Under the pieces are notes generated by a model. The model saw only the letters and a program-made list of their open reading frames with translations. It was not told the DNA's origin and did not search any database. 64,000 bases of DNA, from contig CP045205.1 in the NCBI GenBank assembly GCA_009363175.1, positions 2,542,001 to 2,606,000 of the forward strand, given 5' to 3'. Origin of the DNA: Citrobacter telavivensis (GTDB lineage Bacteria; Pseudomonadota; Gammaproteobacteria; Enterobacterales; Enterobacteriaceae). Made by a program: the position numbers and the translations under genes. This document shows, piece after piece, positions 38,777 to 47,876 of the stretch. The number at the start of each line of letters is the position of its first letter. Position 1 is the stretch's first letter.

Positions 38777-39052
38777 TTACCGGGTGACGGATTTTCTCTT
38801 TTCGGCTTCCTGCTGAAAGAGTGTCTCAAATTTTTCTTTTATTCCGGGCTTGCCAATTTGAGCGAACATAATGGCAGCCCGTTGAGCAAATTCGCAGTTA
38901 TCGCTTGCCTCGCCATCCTCCAGGCATTGTGTATAAACTGCATAAGTTTCGTCAGGATGCTGCTTATACCAGGCTTCGGATTTGGTTTCCCTGCAGCCGG
39001 ACAGTAATATCATGCCTGAGAGTGTGCATGAGGTGAATAAGGATCTGAGCAC
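38777..39052 (-). CDS. EexN-family entry-exclusion lipoprotein
   Basis: A 91-residue lipoprotein with lipobox LLSGC. The mature part has the EexN pattern (EAWYKQHPDETYAVYTQCLEDG, then NCEFAQRAA). In IncN-like systems EexN prevents redundant uptake of the same element. It lies between virB5 and virB6, as in other VirB-type conjugation operons. Confidence 0.85.
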   Translation of the reverse strand: MLRSLFTSCTLSGMILLSGCRETKSEAWYKQHPDETYAVYTQCLEDGEASDNCEFAQRAAIMFAQIGKPGIKEKFETLFQQEAEKRKSVTR

Positions 39053-39063
39053 GGATAACCTCC

Positions 39064-39792
39064 TTATAAATTATTAAGGTCAGCAACAGGTGCCGTTAGC
39101 TGCTGCTGTTCAAAGGCTTTCTGTCTTTGCTGTTCCAGCAATGTCGTTCGCTGTTCAGCCTGTCTGACAGACATCTCCCACTGATTCGTCAGCGCATTTA
39201 ACTGTACGCTTTTCGCCGCGATGGCGTTAGCCAGATCCTGAGACTCTTTCGAGTCCTGCGCATTCGATATACGGTCAGATAAGTCTGATATGTCGCTGAG
39301 TGTGCTGTTAATCCTGTTTTCAACGTCAGTGGTATTCTCAATCGCCATTGCCTGATTGATGATCATCTGTTTACAACTGTCGGCCAGGGCCTGAGATTTT
39401 ATTCCTTCCTGTTCCTCGCTGCATACGCTGAACGATTTGTATTTATTGTAAAGGTTTTGCAGTTCAGAAGAATATGAACTGTTTTGCGTGGTCAGCAGAT
39501 CATCCAGTGAAATACCGCTCTTACGGAGATTATCAATATCGGTTTTCAGGCTTCGGGCATCACTGAGAAAACCCTGAATATCCCGCACGCCGGTTGCGGT
39601 AGCCAGTTGCTTCTTATATGCATCAAGTTCACTTTTATAATGGGTAACCGTATCTTCCCATTGCTGTAATTTCTGCATCCACTGGTTAATGGATTCGGTA
39701 TTCTGCACGGCGTCGAAAACCGGTATTCCGGCGCTGAACGCCTGCGTCGAGATAAATAACGATAATGCCAGAAGGTGATCCCGGGTACGCAT
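39064..39792 (-). CDS. virB5: VirB5 minor pilus protein
   Basis: A 242-residue secreted protein with signal peptide MRTRDHLLALSLFISTQAFSA, then long helices (QKLQQWEDTVTHYKSELDAYKKQ in outline) ending in a glutamine-rich coil. It would sit at the pilus tip and contact recipients. I chose 39792 because GGAGGT lies 7 bases upstream and the signal peptide starts there. The frame is open to 39885 into virB4. Confidence 0.88.
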   Translation of the reverse strand: MRTRDHLLALSLFISTQAFSAGIPVFDAVQNTESINQWMQKLQQWEDTVTHYKSELDAYKKQLATATGVRDIQGFLSDARSLKTDIDNLRKSGISLDDLLTTQNSSYSSELQNLYNKYKSFSVCSEEQEGIKSQALADSCKQMIINQAMAIENTTDVENRINSTLSDISDLSDRISNAQDSKESQDLANAIAAKSVQLNALTNQWEMSVRQAEQRTTLLEQQRQKAFEQQQLTAPVADLNNL

Positions 39793-39814
39793 TAATATTA
39801 CCTCCAGTCTACTG

Positions 39815-42562
39815 TCAGATGGCCCGCTCAAGGAAAGCGTCTTTCCATTCATCAGGTCGCATACCGTCCTGATAAATGGCATCAAATATTTTCAGGTTGT
39901 CCTCACTGCCGCTGAGAAGCCGGGTGAGTTTACCCAGCCCGGACAGATCCATTTTTGCCATCGCCACAAACGGGCGGGTTTCCCCGGCCCGCAGCGGGGT
40001 TTTCAGGATGACCATATAATGCTCACCCGGATCCAGGTTCCTGACCGTGTCATAAACACTTTCCGGCACTTTCATTTTCTCCACGTAATCCGCATGGCTG
40101 GCTTTCGGATTGGCGAGGAAAATCTGGGTGCCGCACTGCTCAATAATCGCCGGGGCGATGGGGTGTCTGACGATTTCATCCGGTGACTGTGTTGCCGGGA
40201 TGAAGATACCGTTCAGCTTGCGGATGACTTTCAGCATATTGAGCGAGAAGCGGGAAAATTCGACATCGGCCAGCCAGCGCCAGAACTCATCCATAAACAT
40301 CACCAGGCGGCGACCGTCCAGAAGACTGGTCACACGGTACAGCAGGTAAAAGGTCACGGGGCCGCGAATATCGTCATCATCCAGAAATTCGGTGCCGTCG
40401 ATACCAAAGTTATCGACATCGCTGATGGTGAATGTATCGGCCTCGTTATCAAACACCCAGCCGAACTCGCCCCCCTGCGCCCACTGTTTCAGGCGAATAC
40501 GCAGCCCGTTGGTGCGGGCGTCTGTGGTCGGCGGCTCTGGCAGCACTTCCAGCAGCCGGGTGATCCCGAACCGGCGGTACTCCGGCGGATAGTCCAGCAT
40601 GATGGTGTCCACGGCGGCACTGATCCGCTCCTCATCGCGCGGATCGAGCGGCTTACCGTTGCGGCGGCACAGCATGCGCACCAGCCGTTTGATGAAACTG
40701 ATGTTCCGGCGGGTTGGCTCCAGCGCAAACGGGTTGAAGCCAGTGGGCTCGCCGGTACGGATGCGGAAATAACGCCCGCCCGCCTGGCGGATCGCCATCT
40801 CCGCCGCCCGGTCCTTATCGAAATACACCGTGGTCAGCCGTTTGATGGTGGCAGAAGGGGCAAACGTCGCCGGGTTACGGTACTTCTGCATCAGTTGTTG
40901 CATGACGGTCATCAGCAGGGTTTTTCCTGAGCCGGTTTTCCCGATAATTGCCGTATTCCCCGGCGTTTTCTCTCCAGTGTCATCCCGCCCGGCCTGGCTG
41001 TCGTGCAGGTTCAGGTAATACCCGCCACCGCCGGGAGATGTGAGGATGGCGATGGCTTCCCCCCACGGATTACCGCTGCGTTTGTGGGGATGGAAGTTAT
41101 GCAGGCAGGCCATATCGGCAAAATTCTGGCTGCTGACGGCCACCAGTCGGGGACGCAGCGTATAGACTCCCGGCAGTTGCGCCAGATATGCGGCGGGCAG
41201 TGACAGGGTGGAGAGCGTCGTCATAATACCAAGATCGGCGAAGGGCTGGGCCAGAACGTTAGTGTCCTTCACCACCTGTCCGGCACTGTCTGAGGAGATC
41301 TGCAGGGAAAAGTGGAATTTACCGCACGACACATGTCCGGACTGGAGCAGGTCGCGCAGGACAAACAGCTCTTCGCGCTGGGAAATCGCATCATCGTCCG
41401 TGGAGTTAAGCCGTTTTTCCGCCAGCCGGATATGATTCTGCGCCTCATCCCGTGCCATACAGGTAAAGGACTGCGTCAGAATATACTCGCTTTCAGCGTA
41501 CAGCAGCGCATCCAGCATACCGGTATGGGTTTCCGGGGAATAATCCTTAATCTCCAGACTGCGAAAGAAGCGTGAACCGCTGACCGTCTGGCATTCGCCG
41601 GTGTCGGTGGTAAAAAAGACGTCTGGCGTACTGAGCGTTTCATAAAATGGTGAGTGCGTTACGGCAACCTTCTGCCATCGACCGGTAAGCAGACGATGGA
41701 AGAACGCCAGTTGTGAGGAGTACACCCGTCCATTTTCTTCATATATCCCCAGCGGCGTTGCCGTATAGCGGGATAATGAGGATTCGAGTGCTTCGCGGTA
41801 TTCCAGCATGATTTTGAGCGCCTCATCCAGTGCTGGCTGGCGTTTACCGGGCGACTGCGCCTTCATGGTTCTCTTCTCAATCGCAGAGAACGGCGCGTAG
41901 CAGACGGTAAAAAACAGCCGGTGCCGCCAGAACGGTTTTTCTTTTACCGACTGGTAATACCGACGTGTTACCTCATCGGAAAAGGGAATGCCGGAATTCG
42001 CCTCAAAGGCATCATGATATTTTTCACGGAGCCGGTGAATATAGAATGTTACCGGCAGACCTTCATACGAACGGATAATGTTATTCAGATGCGTGGCCAT
42101 CAGGGTCAGGTGATGTTCGTCTTCACATTCAAAGACTGTGCCGCCCAGCTCCCAGGTGGCAACCAAATCACGGTGACGATTTCTGATGACGTAAGGGTGA
42201 ATATGGGAGGAATAAGGAATGTATTTATCCAGCGTAACGCGCTCGTTTAATTTCATCTTCTGAATAAACTCCGAGACATCAACGTTATCGTACTGGTTTG
42301 CCAGAAGGGCATTCGCGCCAAAATGGGTATTGGTGAAAAGTCGTCCACGGGTTTTAAACGCCAGCCAGAGCAGACTGAAATAATGAATCTCCTTTCGGGT
42401 TTTATTTTTCATTTCCGCCCAGGCAGGAATGAGCAGAACCGCCAGGTAATAGCTGACATAGACCGCCAGCAGGACGATGGCCCCGCTGACGAGAACGAAC
42501 GGCACCAGAGGAATACCCATAATGGCGGCAGGCCGCGTAAGCGCTTTATTCAGCGTAGCCAT
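39815..42562 (-). CDS. virB4: VirB3-VirB4 fusion, pilus-assembly ATPase
   Basis: A 915-residue protein. The first 90 residues are VirB3-like, with a membrane hairpin (PFVLVSGAIVLLAVYVSYYLAVLLI) and a short basic tail. The rest is the VirB4 ATPase with Walker A GKTGSGKT (541-548) and Walker B region LVMFMDEFWRWL. VirB3/B4 fusions occur in many conjugative systems. It supplies energy for pilin extraction and channel assembly. It follows virB2 by 11 bp. Confidence 0.93.
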   Translation of the reverse strand: MATLNKALTRPAAIMGIPLVPFVLVSGAIVLLAVYVSYYLAVLLIPAWAEMKNKTRKEIHYFSLLWLAFKTRGRLFTNTHFGANALLANQYDNVDVSEFIQKMKLNERVTLDKYIPYSSHIHPYVIRNRHRDLVATWELGGTVFECEDEHHLTLMATHLNNIIRSYEGLPVTFYIHRLREKYHDAFEANSGIPFSDEVTRRYYQSVKEKPFWRHRLFFTVCYAPFSAIEKRTMKAQSPGKRQPALDEALKIMLEYREALESSLSRYTATPLGIYEENGRVYSSQLAFFHRLLTGRWQKVAVTHSPFYETLSTPDVFFTTDTGECQTVSGSRFFRSLEIKDYSPETHTGMLDALLYAESEYILTQSFTCMARDEAQNHIRLAEKRLNSTDDDAISQREELFVLRDLLQSGHVSCGKFHFSLQISSDSAGQVVKDTNVLAQPFADLGIMTTLSTLSLPAAYLAQLPGVYTLRPRLVAVSSQNFADMACLHNFHPHKRSGNPWGEAIAILTSPGGGGYYLNLHDSQAGRDDTGEKTPGNTAIIGKTGSGKTLLMTVMQQLMQKYRNPATFAPSATIKRLTTVYFDKDRAAEMAIRQAGGRYFRIRTGEPTGFNPFALEPTRRNISFIKRLVRMLCRRNGKPLDPRDEERISAAVDTIMLDYPPEYRRFGITRLLEVLPEPPTTDARTNGLRIRLKQWAQGGEFGWVFDNEADTFTISDVDNFGIDGTEFLDDDDIRGPVTFYLLYRVTSLLDGRRLVMFMDEFWRWLADVEFSRFSLNMLKVIRKLNGIFIPATQSPDEIVRHPIAPAIIEQCGTQIFLANPKASHADYVEKMKVPESVYDTVRNLDPGEHYMVILKTPLRAGETRPFVAMAKMDLSGLGKLTRLLSGSEDNLKIFDAIYQDGMRPDEWKDAFLERAI

Positions 42563-42573
42563 CGTTGCCTCCC

Positions 42574-42852
42574 TTATGACGCCCAGTAGGCACCGAAGCC
42601 GGATGCGCCGACAATCAGGATCGCGCCGATGATGACGTTACGCATATCGTGCAGGCTCTTGCCGTCGAACAGCACCTTATAACCTATCCACATGGTCGCC
42701 AGTGTGATGGTGACGGCGGCCAGTCCAAGCAGGCCGGTCGAGGTATTGCTCAGTGTCTCATTGGCCTTGTTAAATCCGCTGTCCGCCGCCAGTACCGGGG
42801 CAGACAGCAGGACGGGAGCGACACCAGAGTAACGGCGTTTACGCATGATCAT
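42574..42852 (-). CDS. virB2: VirB2 major pilin precursor
   Basis: A 92-residue small membrane protein. It has a long signal sequence (cleavage after VLAA) and two hydrophobic helices (TGLLGLAAVTITLATMWIGY and VIIGAILIVGASGFGAYW) separated by a polar loop KVLFDGKSLHDMRN. This is the typical cyclised or processed pilin design. The start overlaps virB1 by 4 bp. Confidence 0.9.
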   Translation of the reverse strand: MIMRKRRYSGVAPVLLSAPVLAADSGFNKANETLSNTSTGLLGLAAVTITLATMWIGYKVLFDGKSLHDMRNVIIGAILIVGASGFGAYWAS

Positions 42853-43493
42853 TTCTCCTCATCAGGGATAACAGGGATAGCGCCGCGAATGACGGCATCG
42901 GGATAATGCAGGGAAGTCAGGACCGCCGCAGTGGCACCGGCAGGCTCGCCGCGCAGCACAACGGCGGGATAACGGACAGGCGGTTGCGCGTTCCGGTCAG
43001 GGTCACGCTGTCGGTCTTCCCGCGTGGACGGGACAGGATAGCCAATGCGCTGCACGTAGCTGGTCTGGTTAAAGGCGGATTCCGGTCGCTGGCCGGTTTC
43101 AAAGTTGCCGGAGTAGTAACAACTGAGTGCCCGTTTCAGGGTGCCACCGCGCCGGTAACAGTCGGCGAGAATGCGCTCAAATACCGACAGATTGATGCAA
43201 GGGCTAAGCAGGTCGCTGGCCGTGACGCCGTAATGGCGGAAATTGGTGCTGGTGATTTGCATCAGGCCGACCGAATAGCGTCTGCCCTGTGCAGCCAGCC
43301 GTCCGGTGAGGCGGATCGCCTCCGGCAGGCTCATGGGGAAATGTGAAATCACGCCCCGGCTACCTGGCAGAATTTCAGCAATGGCGTAAGGGTGGAAACC
43401 GGATTCGACCCGTGCGACATCAAGCGACGTGGACGGGTGAATACTGGCGGCGCACTGCACCGCCAGTGCCAGAAAGGCAGTGGTGGAAAGCAT
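42849..43493 (-). CDS. virB1: VirB1 lytic transglycosylase
   Basis: A 214-residue periplasmic muramidase that opens the peptidoglycan for the secretion channel. It has a signal-like N-terminus and a catalytic glutamate in DVARVESGFHPYAI. The soluble-lytic-transglycosylase fold motif SVGLMQITSTNFRHYGV and the later ALSCYYSGNFETG are present. It is first of the virB genes. Confidence 0.92.
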   Translation of the reverse strand: MLSTTAFLALAVQCAASIHPSTSLDVARVESGFHPYAIAEILPGSRGVISHFPMSLPEAIRLTGRLAAQGRRYSVGLMQITSTNFRHYGVTASDLLSPCINLSVFERILADCYRRGGTLKRALSCYYSGNFETGQRPESAFNQTSYVQRIGYPVPSTREDRQRDPDRNAQPPVRYPAVVLRGEPAGATAAVLTSLHYPDAVIRGAIPVIPDEEK

Positions 43494-43565
43494 GCTGGCC
43501 TCGTAACAGAGAGACCGGCGGCTTATAGAAAAATACGCCGCCGGGGGAGAAGAAGAGAAAATGGA

Positions 43566-43784
43566 TTAAGCGGCCGTATTTTGTGAAATGTCACTATCTT
43601 CTTTGGGTTCAAGTAGCACCAGTCTGCCGGAGACGGCAATACCGGGTATCAAAACGATATTCAGACCGGGCTTGCCGTTATGTGCGAAGGCCACGCCAAC
43701 TTTTGTCCAGTACGTGTTTTTTTCGCCCTGAGCATCGGGCTGGCTTTCCTGGGTAACAAAGACGTGATAAACGGGTTTTCTCAT
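43566..43784 (-). CDS. Small conserved protein upstream of virB1
   Basis: A 72-residue cytosolic protein (MRKPVYHVFVTQESQPDAQGEK in outline, then TYWTKVGVAFAHNGKPGLNIVLIPGIAVSGRLVLLEP). AGGAAATTCC lies upstream. It resembles small proteins of the type WTKVGxAFxNKDGxGxNIxL often seen on conjugative elements, with no known function. It is on the same strand as virB1 with a 72-bp gap. Bases 43785-44135 beyond it hold no gene I can support. Confidence 0.7.
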   Translation of the reverse strand: MRKPVYHVFVTQESQPDAQGEKNTYWTKVGVAFAHNGKPGLNIVLIPGIAVSGRLVLLEPKEDSDISQNTAA

Positions 43785-44135
43785 GGAATTTCCTTTAATA
43801 AAACAGCAATGGATGAAATAAACGAATCACATTCCGGTTCTGCATTCCGGTTTTAACGGGTCAGCGAGAACATTCAGCGGCACCCTGAATTGTGGTTACG
43901 TGACAGCCCGATCCATGTTGTTAAAGAGCAATACCCGACCCGGACGAATTAACGTCCATCAGGGCAACCATGTTGTAATGGCGTTTTCAGAATCGAATAT
44001 CTGGCGAGGGATATAAATGAGAAACTCAAAACAAAAAGAAGAGAGAAAAATAGCGGAGTATTTAAGATGCAGTGAGAGTAATGAGGATTTAAAAAACACG
44101 AGAGAGTGGTATTCACATTCACCGTGAATAATAAA

Positions 44136-44172
44136 GACGTGCAGAGATATAACATCTCTACACGTCCTTTTT
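44136..44172 (-). terminator. Terminator after the regulatory genes
   Basis: A 13-bp stem (GACGTGCAGAGAT / ATCTCTACACGTC, one mismatch, 5-base loop) lies 7 bp past the stop of the zinc-finger gene. T-rich sequence is present on both sides (CTTTTTAT on plus, CTTTATTATT on minus). Confidence 0.75.
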
Positions 44173-44178
44173 ATCCTG

Positions 44179-44388
44179 TCAGCGGCTACTACGTTCAAGT
44201 TTTTCCTGACATTCCGTACAGGTGGTTACACCCGGCAGTGCTTGCCGTCGCTTTTCTGGAATGGGTTTACCACATAAACGACAGTGGAATAATGATGGCG
44301 CAGGCCCTGGTTTAAATCGATTCTGCGCAATCATCTCATCCAGTCGCTGTTCATTAAATTCCTGATCGCGGTCAATCTCATCCGGCAT
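44179..44388 (-). CDS. TraR/DksA-type zinc-finger protein
   Basis: A 69-residue protein of the TraR/DksA family. The N-terminal helix IDRDQEFNEQRLDEMIAQNR and the four-cysteine zinc finger CRLCGKPIPEKRR...CTEC are intact. TraR-type proteins act on RNA polymerase like DksA plus ppGpp. It overlaps the preceding DUF2857 gene by 11 bp and may tune expression of the transfer genes. Confidence 0.9.
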   Translation of the reverse strand: MPDEIDRDQEFNEQRLDEMIAQNRFKPGPAPSLFHCRLCGKPIPEKRRQALPGVTTCTECQEKLERSSR

Positions 44389-44965
44389 GTGGCGTCCTCC
44401 TGTCAGTGGCAGCGTCCTGTTCGAACAGTGCGATACGTTTCCAGACCATGGTGAGTGATAGCCCTTCGACCTTAGGCTTCAGGGCTTCCGTTACCTGCAT
44501 CATGGCAATCAGTGCGTCAGGCGATTCGAGGTTGCCCACCCGGCATTGCTGCCATTGCCGCCAGATCCTGGCATCCGTCTCTTCATCCGGCTCAGGTGTA
44601 CGTCCATATGGCACGTTGACACCCAGCAACCGTCGGCGAAGGCAGACGTCATTAGACGTCAGGCCAAAGTAGTGGTTGAGCAACGCAATAGAACCGCCCA
44701 GCCGGATAGCCCGGTTAATCTGCTGCTGTTGCCGGTATTCCTGTCGGGCCTGCGCCAGTAAATGATGCAGAACATCATGGCGGACACTGACCGAAACAAA
44801 GGGAGCCGCCGCCCGGCTGACAGCAAACAGTTCATCGAGTGATAACTCATTAAGAGCATTCATTTCGTCGAAAGTGAATCCGAGGGACTCACAGTAACGA
44901 ATATTGCCTTCTTTCAGAGCATGAAGGACGTCGGTTAATACGTCATAATTCAATGTCGGGATCAT
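44378..44965 (-). CDS. DUF2857-like ICE regulatory protein
   Basis: A 195-residue cytosolic protein. The start NYDVLTDVLHALKEGNIRYCESLGF and the middle NRAIRLGGSIALLNHYFGLTSNDVCLRRR (in outline) are as I remember DUF2857 proteins, which occur next to AlpA-like and TraR-like genes on ICEs. Molecular role unknown; DNA binding is likely from context. It overlaps the TraR-like gene and follows alpA by 25 bp. Confidence 0.7.
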   Translation of the reverse strand: MIPTLNYDVLTDVLHALKEGNIRYCESLGFTFDEMNALNELSLDELFAVSRAAAPFVSVSVRHDVLHHLLAQARQEYRQQQQINRAIRLGGSIALLNHYFGLTSNDVCLRRRLLGVNVPYGRTPEPDEETDARIWRQWQQCRVGNLESPDALIAMMQVTEALKPKVEGLSLTMVWKRIALFEQDAATDRRTPHAG

Positions 44966-44990
44966 AATTCTGTACCTCCCTTAAATATTT

Positions 44991-45176
44991 TCAGCGGTTG
45001 GTTAATTTAAGGTTGATCCATTCATCAATTTCAGATTCCAGCCACGCCACGCTGGCAGGGCCAATTTTAATGGAGCGAGGAAAATCGCCATTTTTCATAT
45101 ACAGGTAAATCTGAGAACGTTTAAGACCCGTTTTTTCTTCAACCTGTTTCAGACGCAACAACTGATGTGCTTTCAT
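44991..45176 (-). CDS. AlpA-family excision/transcription regulator
   Basis: A 61-residue AlpA/MerR-like winged helix protein: LLRLKQVEEKTGLKRSQIYLYM, then FPRSIKIGPASVAWLESEIDEWI. AlpA proteins on P4-type islands activate the integrase or act as excisionase, and on ICEs also start the regulatory operon. GGAGAAAAC lies upstream of the ATG. It leads the regulator operon. Confidence 0.92.
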   Translation of the reverse strand: MKAHQLLRLKQVEEKTGLKRSQIYLYMKNGDFPRSIKIGPASVAWLESEIDEWINLKLTNR

Positions 45177-45255
45177 TGTTTTCTCCTGTAATGGAAATAA
45201 ACCGGGTATGCCCGTAGATAAAAAAACACGGCGGAAGATGGAGGAAAAGCTAATG

Positions 45256-45293
45256 AACCCGTATTAAGGGCACGTAACCCCTTAGTACGGGTT
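45256..45293. promoter_or_regulatory. Imperfect palindrome between the AlpA gene and an unknown gene
   Basis: AACCCGTATTAAGGG and CCCCTTAGTACGGGTT match in 14 of 16 positions around a 7-base centre. It could be an operator for AlpA or for the 45320-46237 protein, or a terminator without T-run. The intergenic region here is 143 bp. Confidence 0.5.
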
Positions 45294-45319
45294 ATGTATT
45301 GGGACGGATAAATATCCAG

Positions 45320-46237
45320 TTAGAGAGGCAAGGATGCGGAAGAAGGGGAACCCCGCTCCAGCGCATTTTTCAGCGTATCGCCACTCAGACGATCAGTAAT
45401 ACCGTCATCTGAGGCCCACTGCTCAAAAATGGACAGGAGTTTATAGGGATGTCGAATTAAGGGGCTTATGGCTTCATTATGTTTACAGGCAAGCCAGAAC
45501 ATACGAGATAATGGCGTTGATATTCGAGTTGAAGATGATGACACATTTTTGTTTCTAATATATATTTTTATTAGCTTTTCAAGTTCTGAGTGCCGTATTA
45601 CTAAACAGGCATCCTTAGGTAAGTTATAAATTGGAAAATATCCGTGACTTTCTGCCTTTTGTGGTAAAAAATATTCATAAGAATTTAACTTAATACTATC
45701 AGGTAACCTCTTGATTTGCTTTTCCATTCTGGTCGCCCATGTTGTTTTTTCGAATAGCTGAAATATTTCTCCAGATATGGAAACTGATAAGCCATAGTTT
45801 ATACTATTAGCTCCTGTTATTGGCAAAGGTATGTTGAGAGATTGGGCTAATAATGATTGGACAATAACATATTCGTACCCAATCAAAGTTGTGTCAATAA
45901 CTCTTTGCCTTGGGGAAAAATGTTTACCACTAGTGCTAATAATTAAATTTATTCCGTTGGTGAAGTTTATCCCGTCTAGTAAGCAAAGTTTTGTTAAAAA
46001 TGAATCCGTGGCTAAGCATAGTTTTATTTTATTATTATTTTTTTGAACTTTTCTTAAAATAATAGGAGATTGGAAATAAATTGATAAGTGAATATTACCA
46101 CATAAAGCATGACGATAAAGATCACTGACTGTTAAATTTTTATCTATAATTTGACTAGCTATTGTCGCTGCTTCTTGTATGGTTACCCATTCCAGCATTT
46201 TATTTGGAGATTTTAAAGTAGCGTTATTCAATGACAT
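45320..46237 (-). CDS. Unknown ICE protein with N-terminal HTH-like region
   Basis: A 305-residue protein I do not recognise. Start chosen at 46237 (MSLNNATLK) because AAGGAG lies 7 bases upstream; the frame is open to 46279. The N-terminus EWVTIQEAATIASQIIDKNLTVSDLYRHALCGN (in outline) looks like a MerR/excisionase-type helix-turn-helix, and the C-terminus has SDDGITDRLSGDTLKNALERG. It is AT-rich in the first two thirds. It lies between the regulators and the metabolite cluster. A regulator of the ICE is a fair guess. Confidence 0.5.
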   Translation of the reverse strand: MSLNNATLKSPNKMLEWVTIQEAATIASQIIDKNLTVSDLYRHALCGNIHLSIYFQSPIILRKVQKNNNKIKLCLATDSFLTKLCLLDGINFTNGINLIISTSGKHFSPRQRVIDTTLIGYEYVIVQSLLAQSLNIPLPITGANSINYGLSVSISGEIFQLFEKTTWATRMEKQIKRLPDSIKLNSYEYFLPQKAESHGYFPIYNLPKDACLVIRHSELEKLIKIYIRNKNVSSSSTRISTPLSRMFWLACKHNEAISPLIRHPYKLLSIFEQWASDDGITDRLSGDTLKNALERGSPSSASLPL

Positions 46238-46642
46238 ATAGAAGCTCCTTTTATATAACAATATCTTTGGAATAATCAAAATGGATAGTGTTATCTGTAG
46301 GGGCTTGTATATATCGAAACGGTGAAAGTAATAAAATTTAATAAGATCGACATCCTTGTGCTTTTGTTATTCAATTATCAGCAGCGCCCTCATTTTGACA
46401 ATTCAATCACAGAGTTAGAGATTTGTTAAATCTATATCTATTCTAGCCTCGAGAGCTAGGTTAATGATATAAATTATCACGCTTATTGAAACGACCTAAA
46501 ATGTTGAATGTTTAATAGGACGCTCAGCGGGGAATTATAAACCGGCACTATGGCCGGTTTTCTTTTATATATAATATCATGAGTGTTGATCAAAATAACA
46601 TACAGGTGTTTATATAAGATCAATAGGTATAATTACGTTAAG
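46238..46642. other. Intergenic region with terminator of the metabolite operon
   Basis: 405 bp with no gene. It holds a hairpin ACCGGC / GCCGGT at 46541-46558 followed by TTTCTTTTAT. On the minus strand the preceding AAAATT gives no good T-run, so it may terminate plus-strand read-through or both. The rest is AT-rich. Confidence 0.45.
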
Positions 46643-47821
46643 TCAGGATTGCCTGAGATTTGAATGCTTTTTGATATTTACAAACTGTATGAAAGCGCCT
46701 AGACCTGCAACAACGCCTGCTGTGGCGGCAAGCAACCATGGGGATAAATTCTGTAAGAGAAGAATGCCACCCATTGCGGCACCAATAGCACTACCCAAGT
46801 ATAAGGCTGACTCATTGAGAGCTACCGCTAAGTTACCATCGCCCTGTAGCTCACGAGCTTTAATTAATTCGTTATTCTGCGGCACTTGCAATGCCCATCC
46901 TACTGCCCCCCAGACTGCAATTGGTATCATTACGAACCATGAGCCCATGGATGCTGAGGGCGATAGTAGAAATAACGAAATAGCTAAAATAACCATAATA
47001 CTAAAACTCAGCACGGGCCCCTGAAAGCGATCGACCAGAGGACCAATTAAAAAACTGCCTATCACCCCCCCAATTCCCCAAACCCAAAGGTAAGGCGTTA
47101 CGGAATGCACAGCTCCATAATCTGCATCAGAGAGCAGAGGGGCTATAAAAGTATACATACCAAGACTTGCAATTGCGGCTAATAAAGATACAAAAAGGAT
47201 TGAGACAACATGCATATCACTAAGAAGCATCAATTTTTGCTTAAGGGATATCGTCTGAGCTTTAGGCAGCATCGGGAGTTTCGTAATTAGTCCAATGAAA
47301 GAAATGGCTCCTAATAACGCAACTAACCACAGAGCAATAGCCCACCCAAAACGTTCTGCTAATAGGAGGCTGAGCGGAACTCCAAGCACTGTTCCACTTG
47401 CCATACCTCCCATAATAACAGAAATGGCCTTTCCTCTTTGGTCTGGCTCTGAGAGTGCCGCTGCTGCGGCAATACCCATAGCTAGATAAATACCAGCCCC
47501 TACTCCCGCAATTGCACGAAATATAAGCAATACGGTGAAATCAGTTGATAACGCACTGGCAGCATTAGCTATCACAAACAGTCCCAGGGCAAATAATAAA
47601 CCTCTGCGTTGTTGATGAGCAGGTAATAATGCAACAAAGACAGGTGAACCGAGACCATAAGCAAGAGTAAAAGCGGTGACGAGTTGGGCTGCTATCGCAG
47701 CCGAAACTGAAAATGATGTTTGTATCATTGGTATCAGCCCGGCAGTAACATATGAAGCCATGCCCAGAGCGAAAGCTCCTAAGGCTATAAGATATACGGC
47801 AGATCGAGTATTTAGAGCCAT
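46643..47821 (-). CDS. MFS exporter of the metabolite cluster
   Basis: A 392-residue major-facilitator transporter with twelve hydrophobic segments of the drug:H+ antiporter type (AraJ/CmlA-like). It starts YLIALGAFALGMASYVTAGLIP and has motif C-like GGMASGTVLGVPLSLLLAERFGWAIALW (in outline) in TM5. AGGAA precedes the ATG. It is the last gene of the five-gene minus-strand operon, 55 bp after the amidotransferase. By context it would export the product and give self-resistance. It is not part of the ICE core. Confidence 0.85.
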   Translation of the reverse strand: MALNTRSAVYLIALGAFALGMASYVTAGLIPMIQTSFSVSAAIAAQLVTAFTLAYGLGSPVFVALLPAHQQRRGLLFALGLFVIANAASALSTDFTVLLIFRAIAGVGAGIYLAMGIAAAAALSEPDQRGKAISVIMGGMASGTVLGVPLSLLLAERFGWAIALWLVALLGAISFIGLITKLPMLPKAQTISLKQKLMLLSDMHVVSILFVSLLAAIASLGMYTFIAPLLSDADYGAVHSVTPYLWVWGIGGVIGSFLIGPLVDRFQGPVLSFSIMVILAISLFLLSPSASMGSWFVMIPIAVWGAVGWALQVPQNNELIKARELQGDGNLAVALNESALYLGSAIGAAMGGILLLQNLSPWLLAATAGVVAGLGAFIQFVNIKKHSNLRQS

Positions 47822-47876
47822 AAAAATTCCTAATTTCGTATTTAAATTGGGGGTAAATAATTACCCCCGATGAAAA

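Noticed and set aside
43949..44198. Overlapping small minus-strand frames upstream of the 72-residue gene
   Set aside because: They read through the terminator hairpin and have no start signal. The hydrophobic look is due to AT-rich DNA.
46643..47821. MFS protein as an acquired antibiotic-resistance determinant
   Set aside because: It is the last gene of a biosynthetic operon with no resistance-gene context. Export of the product is the simpler reading.
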